Shown: in pieces, positions 6,356 to 12,876 of the stretch
Layout of the letters: every line of letters begins with the position of its first letter
Numbering within the stretch: position 1 is the stretch's first letter
Assembly (NCBI GenBank): GCA_004557455.1
Contig: SFDX01000045.1
Coordinates: 1 to 12,876, forward strand
Direction of reading: 5' to 3'
DNA: 12,876 bases
From: Akkermansia muciniphila
GTDB taxonomy: Bacteria > Verrucomicrobiota > Verrucomicrobiia > Verrucomicrobiales > Akkermansiaceae
Position numbers and translations under genes: made by a program
The notes under the pieces: model-generated
Databases searched by the model: none
Seen by the model: only the letters and a program-made list of their open reading frames with translations
Told to the model about the DNA's origin: nothing

Positions 6356-7630
6356 ATGGCATTACACATCGAAATGAGCCCTGAGGCAGAGGCGGAGCTG
6401 CGTAAGTCCGCCACTCGCAATAGGGTTACTTCCGCTGCGCTGGCCCTGCTGCTGATCAGCTTGGCAGCCACGGTGCTTTACTTTGCCGTTAAGATCATCG
6501 TCAAGACGGTGGAGCCCTCCTTCATCAGCTTTACTCCGCCGGAGGATAATGCACCGCCCACCAACAAGCCGACCACGCAGGAGCTCTCTTCCAGCTCCTC
6601 CAGCCCGTCCAGCGACGTGGCACCGGCCATGATTGTGGCGGATGCGCCCGCCAACGTGGCGATGGCCCCGGTGGAGATGGACAGCGCCGACTTCGGTGAG
6701 GCGGCGGACTTCGGTATCGGCATGGGCGCCGGTGGCTTGGGCGAGGGCTTGGGCGACGGCGGCAGCGGCCTGGGTTCCAGCAAGGGCGGCGGCTCTGCCC
6801 TGGAGGGTACCTTCTACGACCTCAAGCAGACCAAGTCCGGCAGCCCCACGGGTATCCTGCAGAAGGCCCCGGATGCAGAGTTCAAGCAGTTCGAGGTGCT
6901 GCATGACTTCATGAAGGGCGGCTGGCGCGAGAGCACGCTGGCCAAATACTGGCAGGCTCCCACCAAGCTGTACGCCACGAACTTCTACCTGCCCGTGTGC
7001 GAGGACCGCTACGCTCCCGTCGCTTACCAGTGTGATGACCGCGTGAAGCCCGCCCGCTGGGTAGCCGTCTACCGCGGCCGTGTGCAGGCCCCCGCTACCG
7101 GTAAATTCCGCTTCGTCGGTACGGGTGACGACGTGCTCGCCGTGCGCTTCAACAACAAGCTCGTGTTGGAAGCAGGCTACCGTCTCCCCACCCGTTTCGA
7201 TAAGAACCGTCCGATGGCCTTCTGGGTCTCCAGCAACTCCCCCCAGCGCAAGGTGTACCTGGAGGAGATTAAGAGCGGCAAGGACAAGGACCACAAGGGT
7301 TACGAGTTCATCACCATGCCGGAGACAACGATTTGGAACAACGAAATCGGTGGTCTCACCGCCGGCACGGTCTTCGAGGTGAAGCAGGGGCAGAACTACC
7401 CCATTGAGATCCTCATCTCCGAGCAAGGTGGTAAGTTCGGCTTCGTGCTCTTCATCCAGAATGTCACGAACGGCGCCTCCGGTAAGAACTTCGACCTCTT
7501 CCGCACCAATTTCGCGGAGCCCGACAAGGCCGAGTTGGAAAAGCTGCTGAATGGCTATCTGAACGGCATCGGTAACATGCAGTGCCCGGCCTACAACAAG
7601 GACTCCATGGTCTGGAAGGCTGTTCCCTGA
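6356..7630 (+). CDS. Membrane-anchored periplasmic protein with a PA14-like domain
   Basis: A 424-residue protein. A short charged N-terminus is followed by one strong membrane helix (about residues 25-46), which lacks a good cleavage site and probably acts as a signal anchor. Then come a Pro/Ser-rich linker (about 60-90) and a Gly-rich flexible stretch (about 118-148, e.g. GIGMGAGGLGEGLGDGGSGL). The C-terminal part (about 180-375) looks like a PA14/beta-sandwich domain: VAVYRGRVQAPATGKFRFVG, then TGDDVLAVRFNNKLVLEAGY, where the paired Asp residues and the following strand match PA14 calcium/sugar-binding logic. PA14 domains often bind glycans or sit in adhesins and glycosidases; no catalytic motif is seen. 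It stands alone, with its own promoter and terminator, bracketed by inverted copies of an intergenic repeat. No Shine-Dalgarno motif. Confidence 0.82.
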   Translation: MALHIEMSPEAEAELRKSATRNRVTSAALALLLISLAATVLYFAVKIIVKTVEPSFISFTPPEDNAPPTNKPTTQELSSSSSSPSSDVAPAMIVADAPANVAMAPVEMDSADFGEAADFGIGMGAGGLGEGLGDGGSGLGSSKGGGSALEGTFYDLKQTKSGSPTGILQKAPDAEFKQFEVLHDFMKGGWRESTLAKYWQAPTKLYATNFYLPVCEDRYAPVAYQCDDRVKPARWVAVYRGRVQAPATGKFRFVGTGDDVLAVRFNNKLVLEAGYRLPTRFDKNRPMAFWVSSNSPQRKVYLEEIKSGKDKDHKGYEFITMPETTIWNNEIGGLTAGTVFEVKQGQNYPIEILISEQGGKFGFVLFIQNVTNGASGKNFDLFRTNFAEPDKAELEKLLNGYLNGIGNMQCPAYNKDSMVWKAVP

Positions 7631-7662
7631 TCCCCCTTATCTGTCGTTTTCAGTAAACACCG

Positions 7663-7693
7663 AGGCGCCGGGCTCACCCCCCGGCGCCTTTTT
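7663..7693 (+). terminator. Intrinsic terminator after the PA14-like gene
   Basis: AGGCGCCGGG (7663-7672) pairs perfectly with CCCGGCGCCT (7680-7689) around a 7-base loop, followed by TTTT to 7693. It begins 32 bases after the stop codon. Confidence 0.92.
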
Positions 7694-7802
7694 GACTTCA
7701 TGCCGCTGTGATCATAGGAAGCGAGGACTTCGGAATTTTAGGAAGCTTGGGAAAGGTGGTATGCTTGACGCGGTACAGGCAGCATGCCGCCGAGGTAGCA
7801 GC
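7694..7802 (+). repeat. Dispersed intergenic repeat, copy 2 (opposite orientation to copy 1)
   Basis: Begins GACTTCATGCCGCTGTGATC directly after the T-run of the terminator and ends GCCGCCGAGGTAGCAGC. It matches the reverse complement of 6072-6191 in both half-units and in their order; the core GGAATTTT is kept, while the AAAAGGAAT segment of copy 1 is missing. No open reading frame is credible. It fills the gap between the terminator and the 3' end of the minus-strand regulator gene. Confidence 0.7.
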
Positions 7803-7825
7803 CCCCTTAGTTTTTCGGAGCTCCG

Positions 7826-8677
7826 TCAAACCGTGTCATCCCCGGGTGGGTTCGGCAGTTCGGCGAAGATCAGCTCCGGTGGGGGGAGGGGCCGGAGTTT
7901 GGCGGAGGTGTTGAAGCGGATGCGGGCGATGAGTTTGGGGGTGAGAAAGTCGGCGTGCAGGACGATTCGGCGGGGGGAGAAGGTGCAGCAGAGAGCTGCG
8001 AGTAGGCGGGAGGTCATTTCCTCTGCAAGGGTGTGGTCGGCGTAGTCCAGTTGCTCCCACTCGGCGGGCATGGGGAGGAGCCACAGGGGTCCGCAGGGGC
8101 GCAGGGAACCGCCGCAGAAGAAGGCGGCGGAGGGTTTGCCGGCGCGGGCCAGGCAGAGGGTGAGGGTCTCCTCCGTGTGCTCCGCCAAGGACTCGGCAGG
8201 GGAGAGCTCGCGGACGGGGCAGGCGTAGCGGGCAGACAAGTGGCGGCAGAGGGTGGGTGCGCTGTCCCCCGCCGGCGGCAGCAGGCAAATTTCCTGTAGA
8301 CGGCCGGTGCGCGGATGCAGGGAGTCCAGCCAGGCATCCAGGCTCGTTGCAGCAAGCGCGGCATAGTGCCGGCTCTCCGCATGCAGAAGGGTATCGCAGA
8401 GATCCCGCAGCTCCGCCTGAACGGCCCAGGCCCGCCCGCTGCGTGCCACATGCAGCAACAGTCGCACCCCGTGCGCGGCCCGGTAGCGGTAGAGCATCAC
8501 CGGTCGCCCGCCCCCGGAGGCTTGCAAACCCGCTTCCTCCAGTTCCCCCGCGCGGCACAGTCGCGCCACCATCTGCCCCGCCCGCACCGTGCTGATCCCC
8601 GCAGCAGCGGCCAACTGCGGGCGCGTGGCCTCGCCGTGCGTCTGCAGGTAGCGGCGTATTGTGTCCTCGGCATTCAT
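7826..8677 (-). CDS. ROK-type transcriptional regulator with degenerate kinase-like domain
   Basis: A 283-residue protein. Residues 1-65 form a winged helix: DTIRRYLQTHGEATRPQLAA, then AAGISTVRAGQMVARLCRAG as the helix-turn-helix, and GLQASGGGRPVMLYRY as the wing, the last being typical of NagC/XylR-type ROK repressors. The remaining about 215 residues follow a ROK-like layout but lack the glycine-rich phosphate motif and the Cys-rich zinc motif, and the protein is well short of the usual 380-400 residues. It may bind a sugar or nucleotide weakly, or have lost ligand binding. It is divergent from pyrG with 195 bp between. A second long minus frame over the same DNA is a Pro/Arg-rich shadow. 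No Shine-Dalgarno motif precedes the ATG. Confidence 0.78.
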   Translation of the reverse strand: MNAEDTIRRYLQTHGEATRPQLAAAAGISTVRAGQMVARLCRAGELEEAGLQASGGGRPVMLYRYRAAHGVRLLLHVARSGRAWAVQAELRDLCDTLLHAESRHYAALAATSLDAWLDSLHPRTGRLQEICLLPPAGDSAPTLCRHLSARYACPVRELSPAESLAEHTEETLTLCLARAGKPSAAFFCGGSLRPCGPLWLLPMPAEWEQLDYADHTLAEEMTSRLLAALCCTFSPRRIVLHADFLTPKLIARIRFNTSAKLRPLPPPELIFAELPNPPGDDTV

Positions 8678-8702
8678 GCAACTTAGTAAAGGGGCTTCAC
8701 AA

Positions 8703-8730
8703 AGTTTAGCACAGCCACGGAGAAAGGCAA
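8703..8730 (-). promoter_or_regulatory. Promoter of the ROK-type regulator (minus strand)
   Basis: On the minus strand TTGCCT (8725-8730) is 16 bases from TAAACT (8703-8708), which has TG at the extended -10 position (TGTGCTAAACT, close to TGTGCTAGAAC of the aminotransferase promoter). Predicted start is near 8696, leaving a leader of about 19 bases. Confidence 0.5.
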
Positions 8731-8813
8731 GCCAATTCCCGAAATCTTAACGAAATCAAGCCCTCTGCGCAGTGGTGCGGAGCGGAAAAGGGAGGGCCTC
8801 GAGCGGGAAAAGC

Positions 8814-8842
8814 TGGACAGAGCGTCGCGAATTTGATACTCT
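8814..8842 (+). promoter_or_regulatory. Promoter of pyrG
   Basis: TGGACA (8814-8819) and TACTCT (8837-8842) are 17 bases apart, with TG at the extended -10 position. The predicted start near 8849 leaves a leader of about 24 bases, with no room for a nucleotide-responsive attenuator of the kind known in Firmicutes pyrG. A small direct repeat CGAAATC-TTAA-CGAAATC lies at about 8740-8757 in the divergent region. Confidence 0.65.
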
Positions 8843-8872
8843 GGGACAGAGCAATTCAACGCAACTCACAGC

Positions 8873-10489
8873 ATGAAATACATCTTTGTCACCGGCGGTG
8901 TGGTTTCCTCATTGGGTAAAGGCCTGGCAGCGGCGTCCATCGGCACGCTGTTGGAGCACTGCGGCCTAGAGGTCACGATGCAGAAGTTTGACCCCTACCT
9001 GAACATTGACCCCGGGACGATGAGCCCGTACCAGCACGGCGAGGTGTATGTGCTGAACGACGGCGCGGAAACGGACCTGGACCTGGGCCACTACGAGCGC
9101 TTCATCCACTGCGAGCTCTCCCGCCTGAACAACCTGACGAGCGGCAAGGTCTTCGAGCATGTGCTGGAGAAGGAACGCCGCGGCGATTACCTGGGCAAGA
9201 CCGTCCAGTACATCCCCCATGTAACGGACGAGATCAAGCAGCGCCTCTACGACATCACCGAGAAGAACAAGGAATGCGATGTCATCATCACCGAAATCGG
9301 CGGCACGGTGGGCGACATCGAGGGCTTCCTCTTCCTGGAGGCCCTGCGCCAGTTTGCCTTTGAGGTCGGCCGCCACAACTGCTGCTTCATCCATGTGACC
9401 CTGCTGCCCTACATCAAGGCCGCCGGCGAGACCAAGACCAAGCCCACCCAGCAGAGTGTCGCCAAGCTGCGCGAGATCGGTATTCAGCCGGATATCATCG
9501 TGTGCCGCACGGAGATGGACAACCTGACGGATGACGAGAAGAAGAAGATCGGCATGTTCTGCAACGTGCCCCCGCGCAACGTGGTGGCCTTCTGCGATGT
9601 GAAACACAGCATCTACGAATGCCCGCTGGATCTGGGCCGCGACCGCGTGGACCGCATCGTGACCGAGGTGCTCGGCATTACCGTGCCCAAGCCCAAGATG
9701 GACGACTGGCAGAAGTTCGTGGGCCGCGTCATCCACCCCTCGCACAGCGTGCGCATTGCGGTGGTGGGCAAGTACATCTCGCTGCAGGATGCGTACAAAT
9801 CCATCTATGAGAGCTTTACCCACGCCGGCGCGGCGAACGACTGCCGCGTGGAGATTGTGCGCGTGGATGCCGAGGCCCTGGAGAGCGGCAACCCTGCGGA
9901 GATGATTGGCGCCGTGGACGGCATTCTGGTGCCCGGTGGCTTCGGCGATCGCGGTGTGGAGGGCAAGATCAAGGCCGTGCAGTACGCCCGCGAGAACAAC
10001 ATCCCCTTCCTGGGCATTTGCTTGGGCATGCAGGTGGCGGTCATCGAGATTGCGCGCCACGTGCTGGGCCTGGCGGATGCCAACTCCACGGAGTTTGTGC
10101 ACGACACGCCCAACCCCGTCATTTGCCTGCAGGAGGAGCAGAAGCACATCACCGCCATGGGCGCGACCATGCGCTTGGGTGCTTACCCCGCCCATGTGCT
10201 GCCCGGTACCCTCTGCGCCGAGCTGTACGGCGGCAAGGAGCGTATCTCGGAGCGCCACCGCCACCGCTATGAGTTCAACGCCGACTACCGCGAGCGGCTG
10301 GAGCAGGTGGGCTTGGTGATTTCCGCCACCAATGAGGAGCACGGCTTGGTGGAGGTGGTGGAGCTGCCGTCCCACCCCTTCTTCATCGCTTGCCAGTATC
10401 ACCCGGAGTTCCAGAGCCGGCCGAATACGCCGCACCCGCTCTTCTCCGGCTTGGTGGCCGCCGCACTGGACTATCAGGCCCGTAACTGA
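8873..10489 (+). CDS. pyrG: CTP synthase
   Basis: A 538-residue, full-length glutamine-hydrolysing CTP synthase, which makes CTP from UTP, ATP and glutamine in the last step of pyrimidine nucleotide synthesis. The N-terminal synthetase domain begins MKYIFVTGGVVSSLGKG (P-loop lysine K16), followed by DPYLNIDPGTMSPYQHGEVY and the magnesium ligands D70 and E141 (TEIGGTVGDIE). The C-terminal class I glutamine amidotransferase domain carries the nucleophile C383 in LGICLGMQ and the H510/E512 pair in YHPEFQSRP. All key residues are intact. The start fits the conserved family N-terminus and lies about 24 bases from the predicted transcript start. The symporter gene follows after 11 bp, probably in the same transcript. 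Confidence 0.98.
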   Translation: MKYIFVTGGVVSSLGKGLAAASIGTLLEHCGLEVTMQKFDPYLNIDPGTMSPYQHGEVYVLNDGAETDLDLGHYERFIHCELSRLNNLTSGKVFEHVLEKERRGDYLGKTVQYIPHVTDEIKQRLYDITEKNKECDVIITEIGGTVGDIEGFLFLEALRQFAFEVGRHNCCFIHVTLLPYIKAAGETKTKPTQQSVAKLREIGIQPDIIVCRTEMDNLTDDEKKKIGMFCNVPPRNVVAFCDVKHSIYECPLDLGRDRVDRIVTEVLGITVPKPKMDDWQKFVGRVIHPSHSVRIAVVGKYISLQDAYKSIYESFTHAGAANDCRVEIVRVDAEALESGNPAEMIGAVDGILVPGGFGDRGVEGKIKAVQYARENNIPFLGICLGMQVAVIEIARHVLGLADANSTEFVHDTPNPVICLQEEQKHITAMGATMRLGAYPAHVLPGTLCAELYGGKERISERHRHRYEFNADYRERLEQVGLVISATNEEHGLVEVVELPSHPFFIACQYHPEFQSRPNTPHPLFSGLVAAALDYQARN

Positions 10490-10500
10490 CCCCGCCGCAT

Positions 10501-12087
10501 ATGGGAGCCCCGGACATAGTTGTCATTTGTGTCTATTTCCTTGCCATTTTCGGCATTGGCCTCTATGTGGGCCGTCGGCAGGAAAGCCTGGAGAGCTATG
10601 CCCTGGGCAATCGTTCTTTCCCTTGGTGGGCCATTCTCTGCTCCATTATCGCGGCAGAGATCAGTGCCGCTACCTTCTTGGGCACCCCGGGGGAGGGCTT
10701 TGCGCTGCGCAATTATACCTATGTGCAGCTGGGTATCGGCACCATCCTGGGCCGCATTATCGTGGGTAAGCTCTTCCTGAAGCCGTACTACGATTATAAG
10801 GTGGTGTCCATTTACGAGTATCTCGAGAAGCGTTTCGGCATCACCACGCGCCGCTGGGCGAGTGCCACCTTCCTGCTCAGCCGCGTGCTGGCCAGCGGTA
10901 CCCGGTTGTATTTTGCGGGTATTCTGTTGGTGGTGGCCTACTTGGCCATGACGGGGCAGGAGAGTGCGGGGCAGGCGGAGACGGTGGTCATTTATATTCT
11001 GGCTCTCACCTTCATCACGATCGCCACGGCGGTGTATACCACGCTGGGCGGCTTGAAGGCGGTGGTGTGGACGGATGTGCTGCAGGCGAGTGTGCTGGCC
11101 ATTTCCATCCTGACGACGATCGGTTTCCTGTTTTTCAGTATCATGGGGCAGGGTTCGTTCTCGGATGCTTGGAACTACATCATCGCGACGATCAGCGATA
11201 CCTCGCAGAATCCCTACGGGCGGGAGAATCTGCAACCTTGGGCGGTGTTCGATTGGGGTACTACGGGGCGCGGTTTTCTGGAGGACGTGAGGAACATTCT
11301 GGGCAGCGAGTACACCCTGTGGAGCGCCGTGCTGGGCGCCACCTTCATCACCATGGCGACCATGGGTACGGACCAGGACATGGTTCAGCGCATGCTGGCC
11401 GCCAAGGACAACAAGAGTGGCACGCGCGCGGTGATTATCTCCGGGCTGCTGGATGTGCCGATCGTGCTGGTGTTCCTTACCTGCGGCATGCTGACCTTTG
11501 TCTATTTTGTGCATGAGGGGATTACCCCGCCGGAGTCGCAGGGGCAGGTGTTCCCCTGGTTTATCATCCACTGCCTGCCGGCCGGTGTGCGCGGTTTGCT
11601 GGTGGCAGGGCTGCTGGCCACGGCCATGGGTTCGCTCTCCACGGCGCTGAATGCTCTGGCGACCACGGCTACGAAGGATTGGTATGTGGATGTGTTTCGT
11701 CCGCAGGCCACGCAGCAGCAGACACTGCGCGCCGTGCGGGTGTTTACGGCTTTCTTTGCCGTGCTGCTGATTGTGGTGGGCGCGGTAACCTCCTGGGTGG
11801 TGGTGATGAACCCGAGCATCCGCATCCTGCCGATCGCGCTGGGCATTTTCGGCTATACCTACGGCTCCCTGCTGGGCGTGTTCCTGCTGGGCATGCTCAC
11901 CAAACGGCGCGGAAGCGATGCGGGCAATGTGCTCGCCATGCTCACGGGCTTTGCCGTGGTGGCCCTGCTGGAGGTGGGAAACCAGTGCTTCGACTGGCTG
12001 CCGATCGCCTTCCCCTGGCGCGTCACCATCGGCACCCTGGCCACTTTCTCGGTGGGACTGCTCTTCCCGACCCGCCGCAGCGCGTAG
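10501..12087 (+). CDS. Sodium/solute symporter (SSS family)
   Basis: A 528-residue polytopic membrane protein with about 13 helices, the normal size for the SSS (SLC5-like) family, which drives uptake of sugars, amino acids, vitamins or sialic acid with the sodium gradient. Family marks include EISAATFLGTPGEGF in helix 1-2, the signature GGLKAVVWTDVLQ at 183-195, MGTDQDMVQR near 288-297 and the sodium-site helix AMGSLSTALNALATT (S378/S380/T381 region). The TDQDMVQR block is typical of sugar- and SGLT-type members, but the substrate cannot be fixed by eye. It starts 11 bp after pyrG; no metabolic link is obvious. The start context CATATGG resembles that of the 6356 gene. No convincing terminator follows. 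Confidence 0.93.
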   Translation: MGAPDIVVICVYFLAIFGIGLYVGRRQESLESYALGNRSFPWWAILCSIIAAEISAATFLGTPGEGFALRNYTYVQLGIGTILGRIIVGKLFLKPYYDYKVVSIYEYLEKRFGITTRRWASATFLLSRVLASGTRLYFAGILLVVAYLAMTGQESAGQAETVVIYILALTFITIATAVYTTLGGLKAVVWTDVLQASVLAISILTTIGFLFFSIMGQGSFSDAWNYIIATISDTSQNPYGRENLQPWAVFDWGTTGRGFLEDVRNILGSEYTLWSAVLGATFITMATMGTDQDMVQRMLAAKDNKSGTRAVIISGLLDVPIVLVFLTCGMLTFVYFVHEGITPPESQGQVFPWFIIHCLPAGVRGLLVAGLLATAMGSLSTALNALATTATKDWYVDVFRPQATQQQTLRAVRVFTAFFAVLLIVVGAVTSWVVVMNPSIRILPIALGIFGYTYGSLLGVFLLGMLTKRRGSDAGNVLAMLTGFAVVALLEVGNQCFDWLPIAFPWRVTIGTLATFSVGLLFPTRRSA

Positions 12088-12283
12088 TGCCCCGTGTCCC
12101 TTGCCGGGCAAATAAATATGGCTTAGCCGCCCCTTACAGCCATTGACCGGCGTTGCTCCTCAGGGTTGTGTTTCTGCTTCATCTCGGCCCCAGGTGGCCA
12201 TTCTCCACAGCTCTCACATCGGGGCGGTTATATCGGCCTCCGGGCCTGCCGGAGAGGAGGCGACGGGCCCGGAGGGGTTGGGA
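12088..12283. other. Intergenic region with a 10-bp inverted repeat
   Basis: CCTCCGGGCC (12237-12246) and GGCCCGGAGG (12266-12275) are a perfect 10-bp inverted repeat with a 19-base loop, starting 8 bases after the stop of the minus-strand lipoprotein remnant. It may terminate that gene, though no T-run follows on the minus strand. A smaller alternative hairpin CTCCGG/CCGGAG (12238-12243 with 12249-12254) competes with it. A weak TGCCC/GGGCA pair (12088-12092 with 12106-12110) follows the symporter stop. No gene is supported here. Confidence 0.5.
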
Positions 12284-12629
12284 TCAGTCCAGCTCTACGG
12301 ACTGGTAGATGCGGAAGAGGTCCGGGGAGGCGCTGTGCTGCCCTTCCGTGGTGATGTAGCAATCCTTCTTGGCTTCGTGGGTGGGCGGGGAGGAGTAAAA
12401 GGAGCAGCCGGTAACCACCTCGCCGTCGCGGATCAGGTCGAAGGTGTAGCCCTTTCCGTCGTCCATCAGGCATCCAGCGTGACGGTGCTATAGCCGGGGC
12501 TGAGTAGCGAGGACCCGGCTGAACCGGAGGACGAGCCGCCTCCTCCTCTTCCGCCGCCGCAAGCCGGAAGGGACAGGGCTGCTAAGCAGCCCACTACCGT
12601 GTTGAAAATAATGTGTGTTTTATTTTGAT
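12284..12629 (-). pseudogene. Frameshifted lipoprotein gene
   Basis: Two minus-strand frames together read like one small lipoprotein. The upstream frame encodes VVGCLAALSLPAC then GGG and a Gly/Ser-rich spacer, a lipobox-type signal (C at 12559-12561), then GYSTVTLDA and a stop at 12466-12468. The next frame begins at the overlapping ATG (12464-12466) and continues MDDGKGYTFDLIRDGEVVTG to a stop at 12284. One extra base at GCCTGATG would join them as LDALMDDGKGY. The upstream frame also lacks an ATG; a neighbouring frame reads ATC-AAA-ATA-AAA-CAC (I-K-I-K-H, from 12629), which looks like a mutated M-K-I-K-H start and would need a second added base. Decay of a surface lipoprotein is the simplest reading; sequencing error, or two coupled small genes with an unusual start, are alternatives. 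It follows the PEP-CTERM gene by about 24 bp. Confidence 0.55.
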
Positions 12630-12653
12630 GTTATTCGAGTGAGAATTTCGGAT

Positions 12654-12876
12654 TCAGAGCTTCCGGCGGCGGCGCCCGAGCAGGGCCGCCAGCCCGAGCA
12701 GGCTCAGGGTGGCCGTGGCGGGTTCCGGAACGGTGTAGTTCACTACGTTCTCCACGTAGACCGTCCGAGCGGCGGAATCGTACACCAGCTTCGTGTCCTC
12801 GCCGATCCAGTTACCGGTGAAGTAGTCGGAGGCCGTGTAGCTGTACAGCCCGCCATCGACGGCGTATTCGGGGTGT
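12654..12876 (-). CDS. PEP-CTERM sorting-domain protein (5' end outside window)
   Basis: The last 73 residues of a protein whose start is beyond the right edge. The C-terminus has the full tripartite sorting signal: VPEPATATL, a hydrophobic helix SLLGLAALLG and a basic tail RRRRKL directly before the stop. Such proteins are exported and processed by an exosortase, and in Verrucomicrobiota they are numerous surface or matrix proteins. The visible upstream part (YSYTASDYFTGNWIGEDTKL, then VYDSAARTVYVENVVNYT) is beta-rich and resembles the end of an autotransporter-like or passenger domain, but no family is recognisable. This frame is not interrupted and fits the edge cleanly. Confidence 0.88.
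   Translation of the reverse strand, partial: HPEYAVDGGLYSYTASDYFTGNWIGEDTKLVYDSAARTVYVENVVNYTVPEPATATLSLLGLAALLGRRRRKL

Noticed and set aside
7816..7825. CGGAGCTCCG palindrome near the end of the regulator gene as a terminator
   Set aside because: No loop is possible without losing the stem, and the T-run lies on the wrong side for the minus-strand gene.
7836..8681. Second minus-strand frame (281 residues) over the ROK regulator
   Set aside because: Pro/Arg/Gly-rich without domains; the other frame has a clear winged helix.
8966..10435. 489-residue open frame antisense to pyrG
   Set aside because: It mirrors the strongly conserved pyrG frame; its His/Ala/Val/Leu-rich composition is what high-G+C antisense frames give. 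No domain or signal is visible.
10474..12111. 545-residue open frame antisense to the symporter
   Set aside because: Rich in His, Arg and Gln with no hydrophobic segments; a shadow of the transporter codons.
12143..12493. Plus-strand 116-residue frame near the right end
   Set aside because: Antisense to the lipoprotein remnant, no start context, no recognisable family.

Overview
The window most likely comes from a Verrucomicrobiota bacterium related to Akkermansia. The best evidence is the partial gene at the right edge, whose C-terminus is a textbook PEP-CTERM sorting signal (PEPATATLSLLGLAALLG, then an RRRRK tail). The sorting-signal style, high G+C, a SurA-like periplasmic foldase and a PA14-like anchored protein all fit a Gram-negative-type cell of that phylum. 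This is inferred from family knowledge, not from a search.

Layout. The left end (1-4243, all minus strand) holds a secreted Gly/Gln/Arg-rich protein with near-identical 87-bp tandem repeats that runs off the edge. Next comes a three-gene operon transcribed leftward: a SurA/PpiC-type peptidyl-prolyl isomerase, a five-helix membrane protein of unknown function, and a cytosolic ankyrin-repeat protein (21-bp gap, then a 4-bp ATGA overlap). A 122-bp divergent promoter region separates this operon from a plus-strand class V aminotransferase. A strong terminator follows the aminotransferase and abuts a YbgC-like hotdog thioesterase.

The 412-bp gap after the thioesterase is the most unusual stretch. 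It carries a long inverted repeat with 63-bp arms. One half of it recurs, in opposite orientation, downstream of the next gene, so an anchored PA14-like envelope protein is bracketed by inverted copies of an undescribed intergenic repeat. That gene has its own promoter, paired upstream direct repeats and a perfect terminator. A minus-strand ROK-type regulator with a degenerate C-terminal domain follows, divergent from a complete CTP synthase gene (pyrG) and a sodium/solute symporter gene 11 bp behind it.

The right end holds a minus-strand lipoprotein gene that appears broken by frameshifts, lying behind the partial PEP-CTERM gene. Core metabolism (pyrG, aminotransferase, thioesterase) is therefore interspersed with envelope genes. 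None of the start codons examined has a convincing Shine-Dalgarno sequence. One promoter sits so close to its gene that the mRNA should be leaderless. No rRNA, tRNA, CRISPR array or transposase is visible.
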